Both the position numbers and the translations under genes were made by a program. The notes below the pieces were generated by a model, which made no database searches, was not told the DNA's origin, and saw only the letters and a program-made list of their open reading frames with translations. From the NCBI GenBank assembly GCA_036500605.1, contig DASYBU010000004.1, positions 62,001 through 126,000 on the forward strand: a DNA stretch of 64,000 nucleotides, read 5' to 3'. Shown here piece by piece: positions 36,576 through 46,331 of the stretch; position 1 is the first letter of the stretch, and the number at the start of each line of letters is the position of its first letter. This DNA comes from JAFALK01 sp036500605 (GTDB lineage Bacteria > Pseudomonadota > Gammaproteobacteria > Burkholderiales > Burkholderiaceae_C).

Positions 36576-39500
36576 TTGGATTTCTCGCTGGAACTCATCA
36601 CCGCATGGGCGCGACACCTGTCCTTGCCCTGGCTCGTCGCGTGGGGTGATGTCGGGTTCTGGCTCGGCGGGCTGCTCGTGCCGCTGGCCTTTGGCGGCCT
36701 GACGCTCAAGCCCACGCCGCACTGGGATCTGCCGCGCCTGATGCGGCACTGGGACGGGCAGGATCTCGTCGACGCGGGCATTGCCGCGGCCTCCGTGGCC
36801 TTGCTCGGTTATGCCTGGCCCTACCTGGTGGGCGAACCGAGCAACCAGCTGTTCGAAGTCCTCAAGCTGGCCGTGGGCCTGGTGACGCTGCTGGTCTTCG
36901 GCTACCCGGCCTTGCTGGCCATGCCGGTCGGCTTCCTGCTGGGCGACCTGATCACGGGACGGCCTTTGAGTCTGATCCTGGCCTGGCTGCCGGGCTACCT
37001 GCTCCTGCCGGCCTATATGTGGCTGGCGCCCCTGCTGATGGGCCGTTGGCCGGATTTCCGACGGCGCCGCACCTGGCTGCGCTACGCTGCTTTCGTGCTG
37101 ATCTTCATGGCGCTGGAGCCACCGATCTGGTCGCGCTTTCTCGCGCCGCTGATGAGCTCTGAGCTGGCCTACCGGCACCTGCTGCCTGTCACCTGGCTGG
37201 TTCATCTGGCGGTGCTGGTGCTGGCGCCGTTGGCGCTGGCGGTTCTCAGCGCGGTGATGGCCGTGTTCAGCGGTCTGCGTTGGGGCGAGGTGGAGCGGAA
37301 GATGCAGCCGTCAACCGGCTCAGGCCCAGGACAAGGCACCGGCTGGCGCCGCAGCGTGAGCCTGCGCAAGGCTTCGGGCGTGGCCATGATCCTGCTGTTT
37401 CTGCTGCTGGCCTGCCTCATTTCCATCGGGATCCAGCACACGCGGGCGGACGAGGTCCGGGAACGTTCGCAAAACGTGCGCATCAGGGTCGTGGACGAAG
37501 TCATGCGCGGCCTCGACCGGGCCACCGCCGGCGCGCCCGAAAACGCCATGCGACGGGTCTGGAACCACCTGCTGCCGACGCTGCCCGAAGATCTGTTGAC
37601 CCGCGCCTACATCTTCGATGCCGGCGGCACGCTGCTGGCCGATTCCGCCGGTGCCGACGACGAGGTGCTCGATGCGGTGCGTTCACGGCTGCGCGGCGCA
37701 CCGCTCACGCAGCCACGCGACTTTGATTTCCAGCTGACCCACACCCAGCTGCTCGTGTACATGTCAGACTGGACCGCGACGGCCGCGCCCTACCAGCGCG
37801 CCGCCTCGGGAGACAGCGCCGATCGGCTGACGGTGGTTGTCGTCACCGAGATCGCGCACACCACCACCTCGGGCAGCCGCGCCTTCATTGCCGCACAGAC
37901 GCTGGAGGCCGTGGCGGTGCTGTGCTTTGTGCTGCTGTTGACGATGTTTGTCTCCGTGCCATTGCGCCGCATTGCGGCGGCCGGCGCCGACCTGAGCCGC
38001 CGCGGCCGCGCGCCGCCCTTGCCGCGCAGTGCGGTGCAAGAGTTCAACGAGGTTTCCGGCACCTTCAACCATGTGTTCAGCGAGCTCGCGGAACGCACCG
38101 AGCGGCTCGAGCTCGCCACGCGCGCCGCCAATATCGGTGTCTGGCAGATCGACCTGCGCGAAGGCACGAGCTTCCGTGATGAAGCCACCTGCCGCTTGCT
38201 CGATCTGGTGGGCCCCGGCGCACCGGCCGGCGCCACGCCGTGGCAGGACGCGAACTTCGAGCAGGGGCATCTGCAACTCGATGTCGCGCTCAACCAGTGT
38301 CGCTACGGCGCTGCGGCCTTTGATATCGAGCCGCGGCTGCGCGCCGCCGATGGCCAGATGCGCGAGCTGCGGCTGCTCGGCCAGGTGTCGGGTGAGCGCC
38401 ATGATCTTTCCAGCCCGTGGCGGCTGACCGGCGTGTGCCGCGACATCACGCAGTTCAAGACCGAAAAGGTCGAGCTGAACCGCCGCCAGGCCGAGCTCGA
38501 GGAGATGGTGGCCGCGCGCACCGCCGACCTCACGCTGGTGATCGAACAGCTCGGCAAGTCGGCGCGCGCCAAGAGCGACTTTCTCTCGCACATCAGCCAC
38601 GAGATTCGCACGCCGATCAACGCGATCTCGGGCCTTACGGACCTGGCGCTGCGCACGCAGCTGAACTCCGAGCAGCGCGGCTATCTGGGCCGCACGCACC
38701 AGGCCTCCGAGGTGCTGCTGGCGCTGGTCAATGATGTGCTCGACTTCTCCAAGATCGAGGCCGGAGCCCTTGAGCTGAGCAACATCGAGTTCAGCCTTGC
38801 CGCCTTGCTGGACAAGGTCTTGAGCGTCGTCGGCGTGCGGGCTCAACAGAAGGGGCTCTCGCTGCGCGTGCAGCCGCCCGAGAGCGTGCCGGACAAGCTG
38901 ATCGGCGACGAGCATCGGCTGAGCCAGGTGCTGCTCAATCTGTGCAACAACGCGGTCAAGTTCACCGAGATGGGCGAGGTGCTGCTCAGCGTGCACGGGC
39001 GGCCCGCCGAGCCTGGGCGTTATCACCTGCGCTTCTCGGTGCGCGACACCGGCATCGGCATCACGCCCGCACAGCGGCGCCGCCTGTTCCAGCCTTTCAA
39101 CCAGGCCGATGCCTCGATTGCCGGGCGCTTTGGCGGCACGGGCCTGGGCCTGGCGATCTGCCATCAGCTCGTGACGCTGATGGGCGGCGGGATCGATGTG
39201 AACTCGCGGCCCGGCATCGGCAGCGAGTTCTTCTTCAACGTGATCTTGCGCCTGGGCGCACAGCAGCCGCGACCCTTCAACGAGGCCGCGGTTCCCGAGA
39301 CGCCACCCTTCGACAACGCGGGTGATCTGCGCGGCAGAACCGTGCTGGTGGTCGACGATGACGAGCTCAACCGCATCGTCGTGAGCGTCTTCCTCACGCG
39401 CGTGGCCGGCATGGAGGTCACGGTGGCGGAAGGCGGCCAGGCCGCTTTGCAAATGCTGAACCAGCGCCGCTTCGAGATCGTGCTGATGGACATGCAGATG

Positions 39501-39701
39501 CCCGAGATGAACGGCATCGAGGCCACGCAGGCGATCCGTGCCGACGCGCGTCATGCGGAACTGCCCATCATCGCCTTCTCGGCCGACGCTCAACCCGAAG
39601 ATCGCCGGCGTGCGCTGTCAGCTGGGATGAACGATTACGTCACCAAGCCGTTCCGGCCGCCTGAATTGCTGGCGGTGCTCAAGCGCTGGCTGCTGAAGTG
39701 A
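36576..39701 (+). CDS. Membrane-bound hybrid sensor histidine kinase
   Basis: A 1041-residue kinase. Residues 1-235 contain several hydrophobic segments (a putative integral-membrane sensor). A second membrane helix near 270 (GVAMILLFLLLACLISIGI), an extracytoplasmic domain of about 150 residues and a helix near 445 (AVAVLCFVLLLTMFVSV) lead into a HAMP-like stretch. A PAS-like region (about 505-630) and a coiled coil precede the HisKA box FLSHISHEIRTPINAI with phospho-acceptor H675. The HATPase has LLNLCNNAVKFTE, DTGIGI and GTGLGLAI. The receiver (about 920-1041) has acceptor Asp in IVLMDMQMPEMNG and Lys in DYVTKPF. Start TTG with ACGGAG upstream; no closer ATG gives the first helix. The signal is unknown. 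Confidence 0.92.
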   Translation: MDFSLELITAWARHLSLPWLVAWGDVGFWLGGLLVPLAFGGLTLKPTPHWDLPRLMRHWDGQDLVDAGIAAASVALLGYAWPYLVGEPSNQLFEVLKLAVGLVTLLVFGYPALLAMPVGFLLGDLITGRPLSLILAWLPGYLLLPAYMWLAPLLMGRWPDFRRRRTWLRYAAFVLIFMALEPPIWSRFLAPLMSSELAYRHLLPVTWLVHLAVLVLAPLALAVLSAVMAVFSGLRWGEVERKMQPSTGSGPGQGTGWRRSVSLRKASGVAMILLFLLLACLISIGIQHTRADEVRERSQNVRIRVVDEVMRGLDRATAGAPENAMRRVWNHLLPTLPEDLLTRAYIFDAGGTLLADSAGADDEVLDAVRSRLRGAPLTQPRDFDFQLTHTQLLVYMSDWTATAAPYQRAASGDSADRLTVVVVTEIAHTTTSGSRAFIAAQTLEAVAVLCFVLLLTMFVSVPLRRIAAAGADLSRRGRAPPLPRSAVQEFNEVSGTFNHVFSELAERTERLELATRAANIGVWQIDLREGTSFRDEATCRLLDLVGPGAPAGATPWQDANFEQGHLQLDVALNQCRYGAAAFDIEPRLRAADGQMRELRLLGQVSGERHDLSSPWRLTGVCRDITQFKTEKVELNRRQAELEEMVAARTADLTLVIEQLGKSARAKSDFLSHISHEIRTPINAISGLTDLALRTQLNSEQRGYLGRTHQASEVLLALVNDVLDFSKIEAGALELSNIEFSLAALLDKVLSVVGVRAQQKGLSLRVQPPESVPDKLIGDEHRLSQVLLNLCNNAVKFTEMGEVLLSVHGRPAEPGRYHLRFSVRDTGIGITPAQRRRLFQPFNQADASIAGRFGGTGLGLAICHQLVTLMGGGIDVNSRPGIGSEFFFNVILRLGAQQPRPFNEAAVPETPPFDNAGDLRGRTVLVVDDDELNRIVVSVFLTRVAGMEVTVAEGGQAALQMLNQRRFEIVLMDMQMPEMNGIEATQAIRADARHAELPIIAFSADAQPEDRRRALSAGMNDYVTKPFRPPELLAVLKRWLLK

Positions 39702-39710
39702 AACACAACA

Positions 39711-39820
39711 TCCGGAACGCAGAGGGCGCAGAGGGCGCAGAGAAAGCGCAGAGATCGCAAAGCCTGGAGCCCCCACTTCTCTGCGGACTCTGCGTCCCTT
39801 TGCGTCCTCTGCGTTCCGGA
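39711..39820. repeat. CCGGAACGCAGAG hairpin repeat, copy 2
   Basis: A 110-bp element with 15-bp perfect terminal inverted repeats (TCCGGAACGCAGAGG and its complement), starting 9 bases after the hybrid-kinase stop. Sequence similarity with copy 3 continues beyond the right end (AACTCTGTGTTCGTTTCAT here, AACTCCGTATTCGTTTCAT there). Confidence 0.9.
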
Positions 39821-39911
39821 AACTCTGTGTTCGTTTCATCGGCTCTGGGTGTTACGCGCTATAGATAACCGAGGTGACGATAATTGCGGCTCTTTCTCAC
39901 CGGGATCCCGC

Positions 39912-41141
39912 ATGTCTTCAGCAGTTAAACCGTCGGTCGTCATTGTGGGCGGCGGCCCGGCCGGGCTGATGGCCGCCGAGGTGCTGGCGCAGGCGGGCGT
40001 GCAGGTCGATCTCTACGACACCATGCCTTCGGTCGGCCGCAAGTTCCTGCTGGCCGGCAAGGGCGGGCTCAACCTGACGCACTCCGAAGACGCCGCGCCC
40101 TTCCTGTCGCGCTTCGGTGCGCGGGCGCCGCAGATCGAACCCTTGCTGCGTCAGCTGGACGGTCCAGGCTTGCGCGATTGGGCTGCAGGCCTCGGCATCG
40201 AAACCTTTGTCGGCACTTCGGGCCGTGTGTTTCCCAAGGATCTGAAAGCCGCGCCGCTGCTGCGGGCCTGGCTGCATCGCCTGCGCGAATCGGGCGTGCG
40301 CTTTCACATGCGCACGCGCTGGCTGGGCTGGAACGAGGCGGGCGCCTTGCGCTTCCAGGGGCCTGACGGCGAGTTCACACGCACAGCCAACGCGACCGTG
40401 CTCGCATTGGGAGGCGCTTCGTGGCCGCATCTGGGTTCTGATGGCGCCTGGGTCGAGCGTCTGGGTGCGAAGGGTGTCGAGCTGGCGCCTTTGCAGGCCG
40501 CCAACTGCGGCTTTGACGTGGCCGGCTGGACGCCGCACTTTGCCGAGCGCTTCGCGGGCCTGCCGGTCAAGCCGGTGGCGCTGAAGGTCGGCGACGCTTT
40601 CTCCCGCAAGGGCGAGTTCGTGATCACGGCGACGGGCATCGAAGGCTCGCTGGTCTATGCGGCCTCGCATCTGATCCGCGAAGAGATTGCGCGCAAGGGC
40701 GAGTGCCGCATCGAGCTCGACCTGCTGCCCGACCGCGCGGCCGAGTTCGTGACGGCCGAGGTGAGGCGCGGGCGCGGCTCGCGTTCGATGTCCACGCACC
40801 TGAAGTCACGTCTGCACATCGAGGGCCTGAAGGCGGGCCTGCTGCACGAGATCCTCTCCAAGGACGAATACCAGGACACTGCCGTGCTGGCCCGCAGCCT
40901 GAAGGCCTTGCCGCTCACGCTGGTGCGCCCGCGGCCGGTGGCCGAGGCGATCAGCACGGCCGGCGGCGTGCGTTTTGAGGCGCTGAACCCACAACTGATG
41001 CTCACGGCTTTGCCAGGCGTGTTCTGTGCCGGCGAGATGCTCGACTGGGAAGCACCCACCGGCGGCTACCTGCTGACGGCCAGCATGGCGAGCGGGCGTG
41101 CCTGTGGATTCGGTGCCAGGGATTGGTTGCTGACAGCATAA
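39912..41141 (+). CDS. NAD(P)/FAD-dependent flavoprotein, HI0933/BaiN family (TIGR03862-like)
   Basis: A 409-residue flavoprotein. The FAD-binding dinucleotide fold VVIVGGGPAGLMAAEVLAQ is at residues 9-28, followed by GRKFLLAGKGGLNLTHSE, the family signature after the flavin loop. The VLALGGASWPHLGSDG and C-terminal FCAGEMLDWEAPTGGYLL motifs match the HI0933/YhiN/BaiN group. It is an uncharacterised oxidoreductase; BaiN reduces bile-acid enones, but the substrate here is unknown. The ATG at 39912 is taken because the Rossmann motif follows directly; the longer frame is intergenic. Confidence 0.92.
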   Translation: MSSAVKPSVVIVGGGPAGLMAAEVLAQAGVQVDLYDTMPSVGRKFLLAGKGGLNLTHSEDAAPFLSRFGARAPQIEPLLRQLDGPGLRDWAAGLGIETFVGTSGRVFPKDLKAAPLLRAWLHRLRESGVRFHMRTRWLGWNEAGALRFQGPDGEFTRTANATVLALGGASWPHLGSDGAWVERLGAKGVELAPLQAANCGFDVAGWTPHFAERFAGLPVKPVALKVGDAFSRKGEFVITATGIEGSLVYAASHLIREEIARKGECRIELDLLPDRAAEFVTAEVRRGRGSRSMSTHLKSRLHIEGLKAGLLHEILSKDEYQDTAVLARSLKALPLTLVRPRPVAEAISTAGGVRFEALNPQLMLTALPGVFCAGEMLDWEAPTGGYLLTASMASGRACGFGARDWLLTA

Positions 41142-41222
41142 CGGGCGGGCAAACCCCGGTGGGTCAAGTCAGTAGCTTTGATTACATTTCCGATACTCGG
41201 AGACAAATCGGAGCCTTGGCCC

Positions 41223-42527
41223 ATGACAAAACAACACACCTTCCGCCCCACGCTGCTGGCAACTGGCGCGCGCGCCGTGATCGCCCTGGCCGCCTTGACC
41301 GCCCTGACCGCCCTTACGGGCCTGTCGGCTTGCAGCAAGACTGACACCGTCGCGAGCACCGCAACCGCGAGCGCCGGCGATCGCCCGATCGATGTCGATC
41401 TGCAGAAGAAGGTGCAGGAGCAACTGCTCGACGCCAAGCCCGGCACCGTGGTCGAACTGCCGGCCGGCAACTTCCACTTCGACCGCGGCCTTTCGCTGCG
41501 CGGTGACGGCGTGACCATCAAGGGCGCCGGCATGGACAAGACCATCGTCTCCTTCAAGGGGCAGGTGGCGGGCCCCGAGGGCCTGATCGTCTACGGCAGC
41601 AACTTCACCATCGAAGGCGTGACGCTGGAAGACACCAAGGGCGACGCGCTCAAGATCAATGACGGCGAAAACATCATCGTGCGCGGCGTGCGCGTGCGCT
41701 GGACCGACGGCCCGAAGACCAGCAACGGCGCCTACGGCATCTACCCGGTCAAGACCCGCAACGTGCTGATCGAGGACTCGCAGTCCTTCGGCGCTTCGGA
41801 CGCCGGCATCTACGTGGGCCAGTCGCACAACGTCGTCGTGCGCCGCTGCCGCGCCGAACAGAACGTGGCCGGCATCGAGATCGAGAACACCACGCAGGCC
41901 GACGTCTACGAGAACCTGGCCACCGGCAACACCGGCGGCATCCTCGTCTTCAACATGCCCAACCTGTCTCAGCCGGGCTGGGGCACGCGCGTCTACAAGA
42001 ACAAGTCGATCAAGAACAACCTCGCCAACTTCGGTGCCAAGGGCACGGCCGTGGCCAGCGTGCCGGCCGGCTCGGGCATGGTGATCAACTCGAACTCGAA
42101 GGTCGAGATCTTCGACAACGACATCCAGGACAACCAGACTGCCAACGTGATCGTGTCGAGCTACTACTCGACCGGCTATGCGACGACCAAGGGCGTGGAA
42201 GCGAACTACGACCCGTATCCGAAAGCCATCCTGGTCAAGGACAACCGTTTCAGCGGCGGCGGCGATTCGCCCGACGGCCTCGACCTGAAGACGCTCAAGA
42301 CGGTGATGTTCGGCATCAACGGCCATTTCCCCGATGTGATGTTCGACGGCTATACCGACCCGAAAGCCAAGGGCCCGGAGGACCGCATCTGCGTGAAGAA
42401 CGGCGGCAAGTCTGAAGTGCTCAACGCCGACGGCCCGAACAAGTACAAGAACCCCAAGGTCGACACGACGACCTACGACTGCGATCTGCCGCGCCTGCCG
42501 GCCGTCGAGCTGAAAAGCGCTGCCTGA
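41223..42527 (+). CDS. Parallel beta-helix lipoprotein (TIGR03805-like)
   Basis: A 434-residue exported lipoprotein; hydrophobic signal peptide with lipobox LSAC at about residue 40. The body is a right-handed beta-helix made of short repeats (e.g. VVRRCRAEQNVAGIEIENT, NLATGNTGGILVFN), like pectate-lyase or carbohydrate-binding proteins, but without clear catalytic residues. The TIGR03805 type is usually encoded beside a di-haem protein of the TIGR03806 type, as here, 10 bases downstream. Probably a periplasmic or outer-membrane carbohydrate or metal-binding partner of that cytochrome. The ATG at 41223 begins MTKQHTF. Confidence 0.9.
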   Translation: MTKQHTFRPTLLATGARAVIALAALTALTALTGLSACSKTDTVASTATASAGDRPIDVDLQKKVQEQLLDAKPGTVVELPAGNFHFDRGLSLRGDGVTIKGAGMDKTIVSFKGQVAGPEGLIVYGSNFTIEGVTLEDTKGDALKINDGENIIVRGVRVRWTDGPKTSNGAYGIYPVKTRNVLIEDSQSFGASDAGIYVGQSHNVVVRRCRAEQNVAGIEIENTTQADVYENLATGNTGGILVFNMPNLSQPGWGTRVYKNKSIKNNLANFGAKGTAVASVPAGSGMVINSNSKVEIFDNDIQDNQTANVIVSSYYSTGYATTKGVEANYDPYPKAILVKDNRFSGGGDSPDGLDLKTLKTVMFGINGHFPDVMFDGYTDPKAKGPEDRICVKNGGKSEVLNADGPNKYKNPKVDTTTYDCDLPRLPAVELKSAA

Positions 42528-42537
42528 GAGCCCTGCC

Positions 42538-43689
42538 ATGTTGTTGAAGTCTGTTGTGAGGCGCAGCGCGTGGGTCGCGCTCGTCTGTTCTTCGATGTTC
42601 CTGGCGGCTTGCCAGGGTCCGATGGAGCCGGTGAGCTTCAAGGCCGAAGGCAAGCCCGCGAAGTTGAGCGAGTGGCACCTGCTGCGCGCCGATGGCAAGC
42701 AGCTGGAGCTGAACAAGGGCGTCGAGCCCTACGAGCTCAACTCGCCGCTGTTCAGCGATTACGCGCACAAGCTGCGCACGGTCTGGATGCCGGCGGGCAA
42801 GCCGGCCGCCTATTCGCAGGACGGCGTGTTCGACTTCCCGGTCGGCACGGTGATCAGCAAGACCTTCTACTACCCGAAGGGTGAGGGCGCGACGCTCGTC
42901 AAGTCGATCTCCGACACCGGTGCCGAGCTGGTCCAGGGCAAGCTCGACCTGAGCAAGAACCGCCTGATCGAAACCCGCCTGCTGGTGCGCCGCGCCGACG
43001 GCTGGGTGGCGATGCCCTATGTGTGGAACGCCGAACAGACCGAGGCCACGCTGGCACGCACCGGCGACCAGGCGCAGCTCGATCGGCAGGGCGAGCATTT
43101 CACCTACGTCGTGCCGAACGAGAACCAGTGCGCGAGCTGCCACATGGCGGACTACAACAAGAGCAAGGCGATCCAGCCGATCGGCCCGAAGACGCGCCAC
43201 TTGAATCGCGACTTGTTTGGTGAGAACCAGTTGGCGCGCCTCGTTCGCGTCGGCTATCTGACGGGCGTGCCGGGTGTCACGCCGGCCGAACTGGCCGCTC
43301 TGCCGCGCAATGCCGACTGGCATGACGAGAAGGCCCCGATCGACCGCCGTGCCCGCGCGTACCTCGATATCAACTGCTCGCACTGCCACAACCCGCAAGG
43401 CGTGGCCAGCACGACGGCGCTCAATCTGCAGCCCTTCCTCGCGGCTGATCTGCACCTGGGTCTGTGCAAGCCGCCCGTCGCAGCCGGCAAGGGCACGGGC
43501 AATCGCACCTTCGACATCGTGCCCGGCAGCCCCGACGCTTCGATCATGCTGTACCGCCTGGCCTCGACCGAAGGCGGCGAAATGATGCCCGAACTGGGCC
43601 GCAACACCTCGCACGCTGAAGGTGTGGCTTTGATACGTCAGTGGGTGTCTTCCATGACGGGCGGATGCCAGCAGGCACAACCACAATAA
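42538..43689 (+). CDS. Di-haem c-type cytochrome lipoprotein (SO2930 / HNE_0200-like)
   Basis: A 383-residue exported protein; signal peptide with lipobox-like LAAC at about residue 23. Two haem-binding CxxCH sites are visible: CASCH (near 200) and CSHCH (near 282). The N-terminal part (KLSEWHLLRADGKQLELN, YELNSPLFSDYAHKLR) is the hallmark of the SO2930/HNE_0200 family. Likely redox function in the periplasm; electron partner unknown. Between the beta-helix lipoprotein and the TonB receptor, it forms a three-gene cluster. Confidence 0.93.
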   Translation: MLLKSVVRRSAWVALVCSSMFLAACQGPMEPVSFKAEGKPAKLSEWHLLRADGKQLELNKGVEPYELNSPLFSDYAHKLRTVWMPAGKPAAYSQDGVFDFPVGTVISKTFYYPKGEGATLVKSISDTGAELVQGKLDLSKNRLIETRLLVRRADGWVAMPYVWNAEQTEATLARTGDQAQLDRQGEHFTYVVPNENQCASCHMADYNKSKAIQPIGPKTRHLNRDLFGENQLARLVRVGYLTGVPGVTPAELAALPRNADWHDEKAPIDRRARAYLDINCSHCHNPQGVASTTALNLQPFLAADLHLGLCKPPVAAGKGTGNRTFDIVPGSPDASIMLYRLASTEGGEMMPELGRNTSHAEGVALIRQWVSSMTGGCQQAQPQ

Positions 43690-43727
43690 CGAGCAGAGAG
43701 AGACAAGCTTCCACAAAGGAAACCGAT

Positions 43728-46244
43728 ATGAAGAATAACCATCATTTCAAGCGTCATACCGTCCTCGCACTGGCCGCCTTTACTGCCTGCGGTGCCTGCG
43801 CTTCCTTCTCGGCCATGGCCCAGGACAGCGAGATCCAGAACCTCGGCGTGGTGCAGGTCACCGGCCAGAGCCGCGTGCAGCAACTGCAGGAAGTGCCGAT
43901 CACGATGAGCGTGGCGGGCGCCGACACGATCAAGGCGGTGGGTGCGGTCAACATCTCCGGGCTTGATGGCCTGATGCCCGGCCTGACGGTCGACGGCACA
44001 CAAGCCACGCAGCCGCAGTTCACGATCCGCGGCCTGGGCAGCGGCGACTTCGGCATCGGCACCGATGCACCGGTGGGCATCTACCTGAACGGCGTCTACT
44101 CGGGCAAGACCGGCGGCGCGCTGCTGAACTTCAACGACATCAAGCGTATCGAGCTGCTCAAGGGCCCGCAGGGCACGCTGTTCGGCCGCAATGCCGCAGC
44201 CGGCGCGATCTCGATCATCACCAACGAACCCTCGGGCCAGAAGGAAGTCAGCGCGATGGCGCGTCTGGGCAACCAGGGCCAGTACCACGGCGAAGTGCTG
44301 ATCAACCAGCCGCTCAACGACAGCACCTCGATCCGCTTCAGCGGCGTGCGCGAGCACAAGGACGGCTGGCAGACCAACGAAGCCGACGGCAGCAAATACG
44401 GCGGTGACAACGGCTGGGGCACGCGCCTGGCCGTCAAGTGGACCGGCGATACCACGACCGCGCTGCTGACCTGGGAGCATGAGCAACTGGCCCAGAAGCC
44501 GCGCTCGTTCATGGCCCTGCCCACCGACAGCAAGCTGCAGAACAACCCCTTCCCTGAAGACCCGACCACCTGGCAGAACCCGCTGACCAGCACGCTCGAC
44601 AACAACTACGCCCACCAGCTCGAGTCCCGCAAGCTCGACGGCGTGACGCTGCGCCTCACGCACGACCTCGACTTTGCCCAACTGACCAGCACCACCGCCT
44701 TCCGTCACTTCAACGCTCAGAACGTGCAGGACAACGACGGCAACGGCGTCTATGCCGCTTCGCTCGCGACCGGCAATTTCGAGAAGAGCCGCAGCTGGCA
44801 GCAGGAGCTCAAGCTCAACGGCAGCAATGACAAGATCGACTGGGTGGCCGGCGCCAGCGCCTACTACGAGGACGCCGCGCAGCAGACGGCGCTGTACTCC
44901 AACACCGCCACCATTGACCGCGTGCTGGGCAACGCCAGCGGCGGCCTGCTGACGCCGTTCTCGATCACCAACCTGCTGGCCCAGGCGGTCTTCCACATCC
45001 CGAACGTGAATGTGCTGACCGACGACTGGACCGAGTCGATGTACAACACCGGCAAGTACAAGGCCGCGGCCGTGTACGGCGACGTGATCTGGAAGCTGAC
45101 CCAGAACACCAACGTCACCGGTGGTATCCGTTTCACGCACGACTCCAAGAGCTTCACCTGGCACAACCCGACGCGCACGGCACCGGCGCTGGATGCCCAG
45201 CTGACCGCGCTCGGCGCTCCCGGCACGGGCGGCTTCTTTGACGGCGTCAACGGCGCGCAGGATGCCCTCGCACCGCAGTTCGGCATGACCGCCGCCCAGT
45301 TGCGCGGCTTCCTCACGCAAGCCGTGGGCACGCCCAATCTGGGTGATGCGCTGTATGGCGTGATGAACACCAACATCAACTTCAACAGCCCGCAGGCCAC
45401 CAACACCGTGCTGGGCAACAGCGCCTCCTGGAACAACACGAGCCCGCGTCTGGTGATCGACCATCACTTTGACAAGGAAACGATGGTGTTCGCCTCGGTC
45501 ACGCGCGGCTACCAGGCCGGCGGCTTCAACGCGATCTACAAGGAAGGCGTCAGCACCTTCAGCCCCGAGACGATCACGAACTACGAGGCCGGCATCAAGG
45601 GCGGCGTCAAGAGCGCGGGCGTGTTCTACACGGCCTCGGTCTTCCATTACGACTTCAACAACCTGCAGTCGATCGGCACGACCACGGGCTCCAATGGTGT
45701 GCTGACCTACATCGTGCAGGTGTCCGACCAGAAGGCCACCGGCGCCGACCTGGAAGGCTACTGGCAGATGGACTCCCACTGGCGCCTGAACGCAGCCACG
45801 GAGCTGATCAACCAGACCTACAAGCGCTACGCCTTCTCGCCCAATTCGACCACCACGATCAACATGGCTGGTCAGGCCGTGGGCACGCCGCGCGTGACCG
45901 CAACCTTGGGTCTGAACGCCCGCTACGCGCTGTTCGGCGGCGAGGCCAGCGGCTCGCTGAACTGGGCCTACTCGGGTGCGGCGCGCTGCAACTCTGAAAG
46001 CATCGCCAAGTACGAATGCGGCCAGTTGCCGACCTTCAGCGTGGGCGACGCCACCAACCGCTTCGACCTGCGGCTGGCTTGGGACGCACCCAACGGCAAG
46101 TGGGGCGTGGCCGGCGTGATTCAGAACCTGACCGACAAGCAGTATGTGGGCTATGTCAGCTCGACCGGCTCGGCCGTGGGCTCGCGTACCGCCAACATCA
46201 CGGCGCCGCGTTCGATGGCGCTGGAAGTGTCGATGAAGATGTGA
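43728..46244 (+). CDS. TonB-dependent outer-membrane receptor
   Basis: An 838-residue outer-membrane transporter. The signal peptide ends near SAMAQDSE; TonB-box/plug region LGVVQVTGQSRVQQLQEVP, then the plug motif LLKGPQGTLFGRNAAAGAI. The barrel ends MALEVSMKM, where a terminal aromatic would be usual, so the last strand is slightly atypical. AAAGGA precedes ATG 43728. It follows the beta-helix/di-haem pair by 38 bases and is closed by a terminator, so the three genes form one operon. The ligand is unknown. Confidence 0.93.
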   Translation: MKNNHHFKRHTVLALAAFTACGACASFSAMAQDSEIQNLGVVQVTGQSRVQQLQEVPITMSVAGADTIKAVGAVNISGLDGLMPGLTVDGTQATQPQFTIRGLGSGDFGIGTDAPVGIYLNGVYSGKTGGALLNFNDIKRIELLKGPQGTLFGRNAAAGAISIITNEPSGQKEVSAMARLGNQGQYHGEVLINQPLNDSTSIRFSGVREHKDGWQTNEADGSKYGGDNGWGTRLAVKWTGDTTTALLTWEHEQLAQKPRSFMALPTDSKLQNNPFPEDPTTWQNPLTSTLDNNYAHQLESRKLDGVTLRLTHDLDFAQLTSTTAFRHFNAQNVQDNDGNGVYAASLATGNFEKSRSWQQELKLNGSNDKIDWVAGASAYYEDAAQQTALYSNTATIDRVLGNASGGLLTPFSITNLLAQAVFHIPNVNVLTDDWTESMYNTGKYKAAAVYGDVIWKLTQNTNVTGGIRFTHDSKSFTWHNPTRTAPALDAQLTALGAPGTGGFFDGVNGAQDALAPQFGMTAAQLRGFLTQAVGTPNLGDALYGVMNTNINFNSPQATNTVLGNSASWNNTSPRLVIDHHFDKETMVFASVTRGYQAGGFNAIYKEGVSTFSPETITNYEAGIKGGVKSAGVFYTASVFHYDFNNLQSIGTTTGSNGVLTYIVQVSDQKATGADLEGYWQMDSHWRLNAATELINQTYKRYAFSPNSTTTINMAGQAVGTPRVTATLGLNARYALFGGEASGSLNWAYSGAARCNSESIAKYECGQLPTFSVGDATNRFDLRLAWDAPNGKWGVAGVIQNLTDKQYVGYVSSTGSAVGSRTANITAPRSMALEVSMKM

Positions 46245-46284
46245 GTCGCGGCTTGTCGGCTGAATTCAGCTGTCAGCCAATGAG

Positions 46285-46311
46285 AAAAGGGCCGCGATCT
46301 GCGGCCCTTTT
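46285..46311. terminator. Rho-independent terminator between convergent genes
   Basis: AAAAGGGCCGC, loop GATCT, GCGGCCCTTTT: a perfect 11-bp stem with A and T runs on the outside. It lies between the TonB receptor and the oppositely oriented PEP-CTERM gene and can serve both strands. Confidence 0.93.
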
Positions 46312-46331
46312 GCTTTGAGTTGCCTCTTGCT

